64,000 nt of DNA, taken from the NCBI RefSeq assembly GCF_021173675.1, contig NZ_JAIHON010000005.1:434001-498000 (forward strand), written 5' to 3'. The translations under genes were made by a program, and so were the position numbers. The stretch's first letter is position 1. Every line of letters begins with the position of its first letter. The stretch comes from Streptomyces lincolnensis (GTDB taxonomy: Bacteria; Actinomycetota; Actinomycetes; Streptomycetales; Streptomycetaceae). The notes beneath the pieces were generated by a model. That model searched no databases. It had not been told where the DNA came from and worked only from the letters and a program-made list of their open reading frames with translations. Shown here one piece after another: positions 58,462 through 64,000 of the stretch.

Positions 58462-59642
58462 AGCTCGCCGACCGGCAGCCGCCGGAACTCGATCGAGGCG
58501 TACGGTCCCGTGGTGCCCGTCTCGTAGAGCACCCCGACCGTGTCCCGGTCGACGGCCACCAGGTCCGAGTAGGCGGCGGGCCGGTCGGACAGGGTCAGGG
58601 CCTTGGTGAAGGTCCGTCCGCCGTCGTCGCTGCGCCAGAGGGCCATCGCCCGGCGCGCGGTGGGCACCGACGGTCCCGAGAACAGCAACGGGGCGTCCGG
58701 GCCGGGGAGTTGGAGGACGCTGCCCTGCACCACGGGCACGTCGTTCAAGGTGGGCTGCACGGCGTAGGGCCCCTCAAGGCTTGCGCCGCCGTCGCCGGAG
58801 TACGCGTCGAGCCGGTTGCCGGGGACCGTGCCGTGCTGGTCGCGGGAGCTGACGTAGAGGCGGCCGTCGGGGAGTTGGGCGGCCGAGGACTCGTTGGCGT
58901 TGGTGAGGCCGTCGTAGGAGGAGTCCACGAGGCCGAGCTGCCAGCTGCCGCCGCCGTCGTCGCTGTAGAGGATGTGGCCGCCGTAGTACCGGGGCTCCTG
59001 GCCCGTGTCGGCGGAGCCCGCGGGCGGGGCCGCGGAATGGTTCGCCGGGACCACCAGGCGTCCGGCGTGCGGGCCCCGGGTGAGGGCGACGGCGTGGCCG
59101 GGGCCGGTGGCGTACCAGCGCCAGTGCGGGGGTTTGACCTGGTCGGTGATGTCGTGGGGCGGGGTGAAGCTGTGGCCGTCGTCCCAGCTGTGCTGGACGA
59201 ACACCCGTCGGCCCTGTTCCGGGGTGACCTCGCCCCGCATGATCTGCGCCTCGGTGACGGCCCCGCTGTTGGAGCAGGTGACGAGGACGATGGCGCCCGT
59301 GCCGGGGTCGACCACGGGCGCCGGGTTGCCCCGGGTGTCGCCGTCCCCGGCGGCCACGACCGTCGCCGGGCCCCAGGTGCAGCCGCCGTCGGTGGAGCGG
59401 CGCAGCACGACGTCGATGTTCCCGGTGTCCCCGGCCCCGTCGTGGCGTCCCTCGGCGAAGGCGAGGACCGTGCCCCGGGGCGTGGTGAGAGCGGCGGGGA
59501 TGCGGTAGGTGTCGTAGCCGCCCTCCCCGGAGGCGTAGGGCACCGAGGCGGCGCATCCCCGGGCGGGGGCCGCGTGGCCGGTGGTGGTGAGCGGGGTGAG
59601 GAGGACGGCGGCGGCGAGGAGGGTGCGGCGCAGGGGGATCAT
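58458..59642 (-). CDS. Secreted exo-alpha-sialidase (GH33)
   Basis: A 394-residue secreted neuraminidase. A Sec signal peptide (about 1-24) precedes a six-bladed propeller with YRIP at 46-49 (substrate-binding Arg), several Asp-boxes (STDGGCTW, SWDDGHSF, SDDGGGSW, SDDGGRTF) and further Arg residues in RGNPAPVVD and EPRYYGG. It releases sialic acid from glycans outside the cell. Its stop codon overlaps the lyase stop in CTCTAG, tail to tail. Together with the ABC operon this forms a plausible release-import-cleavage unit. Confidence 0.9.
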   Translation of the reverse strand: MIPLRRTLLAAAVLLTPLTTTGHAAPARGCAASVPYASGEGGYDTYRIPAALTTPRGTVLAFAEGRHDGAGDTGNIDVVLRRSTDGGCTWGPATVVAAGDGDTRGNPAPVVDPGTGAIVLVTCSNSGAVTEAQIMRGEVTPEQGRRVFVQHSWDDGHSFTPPHDITDQVKPPHWRWYATGPGHAVALTRGPHAGRLVVPANHSAAPPAGSADTGQEPRYYGGHILYSDDGGGSWQLGLVDSSYDGLTNANESSAAQLPDGRLYVSSRDQHGTVPGNRLDAYSGDGGASLEGPYAVQPTLNDVPVVQGSVLQLPGPDAPLLFSGPSVPTARRAMALWRSDDGGRTFTKALTLSDRPAAYSDLVAVDRDTVGVLYETGTTGPYASIEFRRLPVGEL

Positions 59643-59676
59643 CGGTCTCCCTCGACGGAAGGTCGGACGCGGTCCG

Positions 59677-60345
59677 TCACATCGTCCCCGGTGTCACCAT
59701 TCCCGACTCGTACGCCACGATCACCAGCTGCGCCCGGTCCCGGGCCCCCAGTTTGCCCATGATGCGGCTGACGTGGGTCTTCGCGGTCAGCGGGCTCAGC
59801 CCGAGCGCCTGGGCCACCTCGGTGTTGTTCAGGCCGCGCGCGACCAGCGCGAGCACCTCGCGCTCCCGCTCCGACAGGCACTCCGGGCCGCCGACGGCCA
59901 CCGGTGCGGCGGACGGGGCCTGCAGGAACCGCGCGATCAGGCGGGCCGTCGGTCCCGGTGACAGCAGCGCCTCCCCGGCGGCCACCGTGCGGATCGCGTC
60001 GAGGAGTTCGGCCGGACGGGTGTCCTTGACGAGGAATCCGGAGGCGCCGGCGCGCAGCGCGTCGACGATGTTCTCGTCGGTGTCGTAGGTGGTCAGGACG
60101 AGGACGCGGACATCGGCGAGGTCCTCGTCGGCGGCGATCAGCCCGGTGGCCTCGATGCCGTCCAGGTCGGGCATGCGGATGTCCATCACCACCAGGTCGG
60201 CGCGGGTGGCGCGGGCCAGCTCCACGGCCTCCCGCCCAGTGGCCGCCTGTCCGACCACCTCCATGTCCCGTGCCGACTCGACCAGCATCGCGAACGCCTC
60301 CCGTACGAGGGTCTGGTCGTCGGCGAGCAGTACGCGGATGGTCAT
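59677..60345 (-). CDS. NarL/LuxR-type response regulator
   Basis: A 222-residue response regulator. Receiver: DD at 9-10, phosphoacceptor Asp55 in VVMDIRMPDLDG, Lys in LVKDTRP. LuxR helix-turn-helix: LSEREREVLALVARGLNN with EVAQALGLSPLTAKTHVSRI. Its ATG overlaps the kinase stop (ATGA). It probably controls the adjacent MMPL gene, whose upstream region holds a 16-bp palindrome. Confidence 0.94.
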   Translation of the reverse strand: MTIRVLLADDQTLVREAFAMLVESARDMEVVGQAATGREAVELARATRADLVVMDIRMPDLDGIEATGLIAADEDLADVRVLVLTTYDTDENIVDALRAGASGFLVKDTRPAELLDAIRTVAAGEALLSPGPTARLIARFLQAPSAAPVAVGGPECLSEREREVLALVARGLNNTEVAQALGLSPLTAKTHVSRIMGKLGARDRAQLVIVAYESGMVTPGTM

Positions 60346-61580
60346 CCGGTCCCTTCCCCCACTGCGGCGGCGGTCAGCGGCAGCACCGCGGTCACCTCGA
60401 AGCCGCCCCCGTCCCGCGGCCCGGCGTCGAGTGTGCCACCCACGCTGCGGGCCCGCTCCCGCATGCCGACGAGCCCGAACCCGGAGCTGCCGCCGCCGGC
60501 AAGGCCCGTGCCGTCGTCGGTCACCGACACCTTCAGGCCGCCCCGCTCCTCGTACAGCTCGACGCGTACGGCGGGTTCGGGCCCCGCGTGCCGCACCGCG
60601 TTGGTCAGCGCCTCCTGCACGATGCGGTAGGCGGCGGCGCCGACGGCGGGCGGGGCCTCGGCCACCCGTACGTCCTGCTCGACGCGGGCGCCCGCGAGCC
60701 GGGCCGTCTCGACCAGGTCCGGCAGCCCGTCGAGCCCGGGCAGCGGGCCGCGGATGTCCACGGGGCCGTGCTCCCGCAGCACCTCCAGCGTCGTACGGAG
60801 TTCACCGCGGGCCGTGCGGCAGGTCTCGGCGATGTCGTCGAGGGCCTTGCCGACCGTCTGCCGGTCCAGGCGTTCGGGATCGGCGGCCAGGACGTGGGCG
60901 GCGACGGAGGTCTGGACGCCGATGAGGGTGATGCTGTGCGCGAGCAGGTCGTGCAGGTCCCGGGCGATCCGCAGCCGCTCCTCGGCGACCCGGCGGCGGG
61001 CCTCCTCCTCGCGGGTGCGCTCGGCGCGCTCGGCGCGTTCCAGGGCGGCGGCGATGTGCAGACGGTGGAACCGCACGGCCGTGCCGAACAGCAGGGTCGC
61101 GATGATCCAGCCGGAGATCCGCAGGAACTCCAGCGCCCCGTCCGGGTTGGTGAACGCGTTGACGACCAGCGTCGGCCCGAGCACGAACACGGCCGTGCCC
61201 AGCGTGCGCGGTCCGGTGCCGGTCACGGCGACCGTGTAGAGCACCAGCAGGGTCACGGGGATCGGCGCGGCGTGGTTGTTGTCGAGCATGTGGTACGGCG
61301 CGACGCAGGCCACGACCGCGACGAGCACCGCCAGCGGACGGGCCCGCCGCCACACCAGCGGGATGTGCGCGACCAGCAGCAGCGTCCAGCCGAGCGCGTC
61401 GGGCCTCGGCCCGTCCTTGCCGGTCAGGCCGATCGCCGTGGCGAGGAGGGCCAGCGCCACGGCGGTCAGCGCGTCGTTGCGGGTGCCGTGCGGGGCGGTG
61501 CGCGGGTCGCGGTTGATCAACGCCATGATCCGCTCGCCCCAGTGGGGCCGGGGTGTGGTGGGTGCCTGCACGAGGCTCAT
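60342..61580 (-). CDS. NarL-family sensor histidine kinase
   Basis: A 412-residue HisKA_3 kinase. About four membrane segments occupy roughly residues 35-160. A coiled-coil-like Glu/Arg-rich helix (AALERAERAERTREEEARRR) leads into the H-box with His in RIARDLHDLLAHSI. The ATPase domain has NAVRHAG and TDDGTGL. The short extracytoplasmic loops suggest membrane-sensing, as in LiaS/DesK-like kinases. The start is uncertain: GGAGG abuts the ATG at 61580, and another ATG lies at 61526. Confidence 0.92.
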   Translation of the reverse strand: MSLVQAPTTPRPHWGERIMALINRDPRTAPHGTRNDALTAVALALLATAIGLTGKDGPRPDALGWTLLLVAHIPLVWRRARPLAVLVAVVACVAPYHMLDNNHAAPIPVTLLVLYTVAVTGTGPRTLGTAVFVLGPTLVVNAFTNPDGALEFLRISGWIIATLLFGTAVRFHRLHIAAALERAERAERTREEEARRRVAEERLRIARDLHDLLAHSITLIGVQTSVAAHVLAADPERLDRQTVGKALDDIAETCRTARGELRTTLEVLREHGPVDIRGPLPGLDGLPDLVETARLAGARVEQDVRVAEAPPAVGAAAYRIVQEALTNAVRHAGPEPAVRVELYEERGGLKVSVTDDGTGLAGGGSSGFGLVGMRERARSVGGTLDAGPRDGGGFEVTAVLPLTAAAVGEGTG

Positions 61581-61626
61581 CCTCCGCCAGGAGGGCGCCC
61601 CTCCGGGAGGGAGGGGCGCCGGTCGG

Positions 61627-63717
61627 TCAGTGGGTGGAGGCGGCCACGGGCTCCGGTTCCTTCGGCGGACCCGCCGCCTCCGGCTCTCGGGAGAGCCGAC
61701 CCGGCCACCACACCTTGCGCCGCAGCGCGACACTCGCGCTGGTCACCAGGTAGGTGCGGACGAGGAAGGTGTCCAGCAGCACACCCACCGCGATCACGAA
61801 GCCCAGCTCGACCAGCGGCACCAGCGGCATGTTGATGAGCACCGCGAAGGTGGCGGCGAGGACGAGCCCGGCGGAGGCGATCACCCCGCCCGTCGTGCGC
61901 AGCGCGGTCAGCGCGGCGGTGGCGGGCTCGGTGCCCTTCAGGGACTCCTCGCGCATCCGGTGCATCAGGAAGATGCCGTAGTCGACGCCGAGGGCGACCA
62001 GGAACACGAAGGACAGCAGGCCGAGCCCCGGATCCGTGCCCTCGAAGCCGAACAGCGGCCCGAAGACGAGTCCGCCGATGCCGAGGGCCGCGCCCCACAC
62101 GGCGACCACGGCGGCCCCCAGGATCAGCGGCGCGACCAGCGAGCGCAGCAGGGCGACCAGGATCAGCAGGACGGACAGGAGGACGAGCGGGACGACGACC
62201 AGCCGGTCCCGGGCGTTGGTGTCCTTCAGGTCGAGCTGCTCGGCGCTGGGTCCGCCGACGTAGGAGCCGTCGAGCCGGTCGCGCAGGGCCTTGATGGTGG
62301 CGGTCTCGCCGGCCGACTGGGGCGCGGCGGTGGCGGTGACGGACAGCTCGGTCCAGCCGTCCCCGCTGCGGCCGCGCTCCACGCTCTCCACGCCCCGGGT
62401 GTCCCGGGCCTCGGCCAGGGCGCTGTCGGCCCGGTCGGTGGGCGTGATGACGGCGATGGGCTGGGTGCCCTGCTCGGGATACGCCTTGCCCAGCGTCTGC
62501 ATGGCGGCGACCGCCTCCGGCTTGCTGGTGAAGGAGTCCTCCTGCTTGAGGCTGCCGGGCAGGTTGAAGGCGCCGAGGGCGAGCGCGCCGAGCAGGACGG
62601 CACCGCCCACGAGCACGGTGATGGGCCGCCGCCCGGCCGAGGTGCCCATCGCGGCGAACAGCGACCGGCGGACCTTGGGCGTGCTGCCGTAGCGCGGTAC
62701 GAGCGGCCAGAAGACCCGGCGGCCCAGCAGGACGAGGAGCGCGGGCAGCAGCGTCAGCATCGCGAACAGGGCGACCAGGATGCCGACCGTGCCGAGCGGT
62801 CCCATGCTCCGGCTGGAGTTGAGGTCCGCGGCGAGCAGGCACAGGAGCCCGGCGGCGACCGTCCCGGAGGAGGCGAGCACGGCCGGCCCGCAGCCCTTGA
62901 GCGCGGCGACCATCGCGTCGTACGGCCGTTCGATGCGCCGTAGCTCCTCGCGGTAGCGGGAGACCAGCAGCAGCGCGTAGTCGGTGCCGGCGCCGAACAC
63001 GAGGATCGTCATGATGCCGGAGCTCTGGCCGGAGACGGCGGTCCCGAAGCCCTGGTTGAGCCCGTAGGCGACGGCCCGCGCGAGAAACTCCGAGAGGCCC
63101 GCGACGACGAGCGGCACCAGCCACAGCAGCGGGCTGCGGTAGATGACGATCAGCAGCAGGGCGACCACCGCGGCCGTGGTGAAGAGCAGTGGCCCGTCGA
63201 GCGAGTCGTAGACCTCGTCGGCGTCCGTGGCCAGCGCCCCCTCGCCGCCGACGTCGACGCTCAGTCCGCCGCCGCCCTCGGCGATCTCCCGCACGTCGTT
63301 GACCAGCACGCCCCTGGCGTCCTCGTCGGTGCCCGGCTCGCTGCTGGCGACCGGGTACATCAGGGTCGTGCCGTCCTTCGACGGCACTCCTCGCGGTTCG
63401 GCGGTGAGCCGGTGCTCCCCCGCGATCCGCCCGATCTGCTCGGCGGCGGTCGCCCGGTCGGCCGCGGTCAGCCCGCCGTCCCGGTGGTAGACGACCACCA
63501 TCTGGGTGGTCTCGCCGCCCGGCAGTCGCTCCTCGATCTTGGCGACCTGCGTGGAGTCGGCGCTCGCCGGCAGATAGTCGACGGCCCGGTCCCTCTGCAC
63601 GTCCGTGAGTTTCGAGGCGAACGGCGAGGCGATCGCCAGGACGGCGATCCACAGCCCCAGCACGAGCCAGGGCACGGCCCGGCGTCGCCGTACAGATGTC
63701 GTTGCGGACCCCATCAC
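61627..63717 (-). CDS. MMPL-family RND transporter
   Basis: A 696-residue exporter with the MmpL layout: TM1 near 17-32, a large extracytoplasmic domain, TM2-6, a second loop domain, then TM7-12. Conserved GxxxDY motifs are GAGTDYALLL and ALGVDYGIFL. It may export lipids or drugs. It lies 46 nt upstream of the kinase on the same strand, so exporter and two-component genes form one operon. The GTG at 63717 has GGAGG 7 nt upstream; the adjacent ATG at 63714 is the alternative. Confidence 0.92.
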   Translation of the reverse strand: MMGSATTSVRRRRAVPWLVLGLWIAVLAIASPFASKLTDVQRDRAVDYLPASADSTQVAKIEERLPGGETTQMVVVYHRDGGLTAADRATAAEQIGRIAGEHRLTAEPRGVPSKDGTTLMYPVASSEPGTDEDARGVLVNDVREIAEGGGGLSVDVGGEGALATDADEVYDSLDGPLLFTTAAVVALLLIVIYRSPLLWLVPLVVAGLSEFLARAVAYGLNQGFGTAVSGQSSGIMTILVFGAGTDYALLLVSRYREELRRIERPYDAMVAALKGCGPAVLASSGTVAAGLLCLLAADLNSSRSMGPLGTVGILVALFAMLTLLPALLVLLGRRVFWPLVPRYGSTPKVRRSLFAAMGTSAGRRPITVLVGGAVLLGALALGAFNLPGSLKQEDSFTSKPEAVAAMQTLGKAYPEQGTQPIAVITPTDRADSALAEARDTRGVESVERGRSGDGWTELSVTATAAPQSAGETATIKALRDRLDGSYVGGPSAEQLDLKDTNARDRLVVVPLVLLSVLLILVALLRSLVAPLILGAAVVAVWGAALGIGGLVFGPLFGFEGTDPGLGLLSFVFLVALGVDYGIFLMHRMREESLKGTEPATAALTALRTTGGVIASAGLVLAATFAVLINMPLVPLVELGFVIAVGVLLDTFLVRTYLVTSASVALRRKVWWPGRLSREPEAAGPPKEPEPVAASTH

Positions 63718-63806
63718 GGGCCCCCCTCCGGTCGGGTGTCTGGCTGGATCTCCAGACTCCCGGCGCCGGGGAGGCGATTCGTCGGGCGGGAGGGCGAGTT
63801 GGGGGG

Positions 63807-63818
63807 TACTGCCCGGGG
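63807..63818. promoter_or_regulatory. TACTGCCCGGGG element upstream of the MMPL gene
   Basis: TACTGCCCGGGG resembles the first 12 bases of the palindrome at 63836 (TACTCCCCGGGG) with one change, 29 bp away. It could be a second half-site for the LuxR-type regulator. Confidence 0.35.
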
Positions 63819-63835
63819 TGGCGCGGGGCGCCCAC

Positions 63836-63851
63836 TACTCCCCGGGGAGTA
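63836..63851. promoter_or_regulatory. 16-bp perfect palindrome upstream of the MMPL gene
   Basis: TACTCCCCGGGGAGTA lies about 120-135 bp before the MMPL start and directly after the stop of the next gene. It may be the response-regulator operator for the MMPL-kinase-regulator operon, or a terminator of the upstream gene (no T tract). Confidence 0.5.
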
Positions 63852-64000
63852 TCAGGAGGGCGTGCGGGCGGCGGCCAGCAGCCGGCTCACGTCGTCCGCG
63901 CAGATCGTGAGCGCGGCGCCGACGGTGGTCAGGGCGTCCCGCTCGGCCGGGGTGTACGGCCCGTCCGCGAGGGCGATCCGCGCGCCCTGCAGCAGGATCG
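63852..64000 (-). CDS. C-terminal fragment of a TerB-like acidic protein (truncated by window edge)
   Basis: The last 48 codons of a minus-strand gene that continues beyond the window: LLQGARIALADGPYTPAERD followed by ALTTVGAALTICADDVSRLL and AAARTPS. The DGPYTPAERDAL segment resembles the acidic helix-loop-helix of TerB/tellurite-resistance-like proteins. The fragment is too short for a firm assignment. Confidence 0.5.
   Translation of the reverse strand, partial: ILLQGARIALADGPYTPAERDALTTVGAALTICADDVSRLLAAARTPS

Overview
The window is high-GC actinobacterial chromosome, almost certainly Streptomyces. GTG starts and ATGA stop/start overlaps are frequent, several promoters look leaderless, many signal peptides are Tat-like, and typical Streptomyces intergenic repeats are present. 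From memory, the order glycyl-tRNA synthetase - zinc ABC transporter - zur - undecaprenyl diphosphate synthase - recO, with pyruvate phosphate dikinase and nirBD further upstream, matches the core of the S. coelicolor chromosome. No rRNA, tRNA, CRISPR array, insertion sequence or prophage was seen.

Layout. 1-1638: end of the assimilatory nitrite reductase operon (nirB partial, nirD). 1685-4774: TetR regulator, two short-chain dehydrogenases and a LysE-type exporter. 4814-7173: SulP-family anion transporter coupled to a beta carbonic anhydrase. 7350-9796: OmpR-type two-component system. 9863-11723: secreted PhoX-like protein and a sortase-anchored Excalibur protein. 12004-17224: double-HTH regulator, ppdK and a ROK regulator. 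17344-22597: GH63 glucosylglycerate-hydrolase-like enzyme, GDE-type glycosidase and a membrane sulfatase-fold protein. 23076-25772: dihydrouridine synthase and a drug exporter. 25882-31268: very large CtpI-like P-type ATPase with a small membrane partner. 31463-34751: small Cys protein, RibD/DHFR-like reductase, TetR plus aldo/keto reductase under a large operator, and a LysE exporter.

34857-41221 is the housekeeping core: glyQS, znuA-znuC-znuB-zur with a Zur box on the znuA start, then uppS and recO. The 5' end of recO is duplicated upstream of the gene. 41432-43741 is accessory: small hypothetical, decayed XRE regulator, unknown protein, cupin. 43844-48211 holds two paralogous secreted Tap-like serine peptidases flanking a secreted TIM-barrel hydrolase. 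48229-51721: AraC regulator and methyltransferase (divergent, both apparently leaderless), a CX5R phosphatase, and a SigE-family sigma factor with a membrane-protein partner.

51955-59642 looks like a sialic-acid scavenging locus: Tat lipoprotein binding protein, permease, a permease-ATPase fusion, a second ATPase and a NanA/DapA-family lyase in one translationally coupled operon, facing a secreted sialidase. 59677-63717: NarL/LuxR two-component system and an MMPL exporter with a palindrome upstream. 63852-64000: C-terminus of an acidic TerB-like protein.

Best candidates for new biology: the proposed sialic-acid operon with its palindromic site, the recO 5' duplication creating a coupled upstream ORF, the 38-bp perfect inverted repeat controlling an aldo/keto reductase-TetR operon, the paired Tap peptidases with an identically placed upstream element, and the CtpI-like ATPase with its 30-bp tandem repeat. 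All functional assignments come from reading motifs and remembered families; no search was run.
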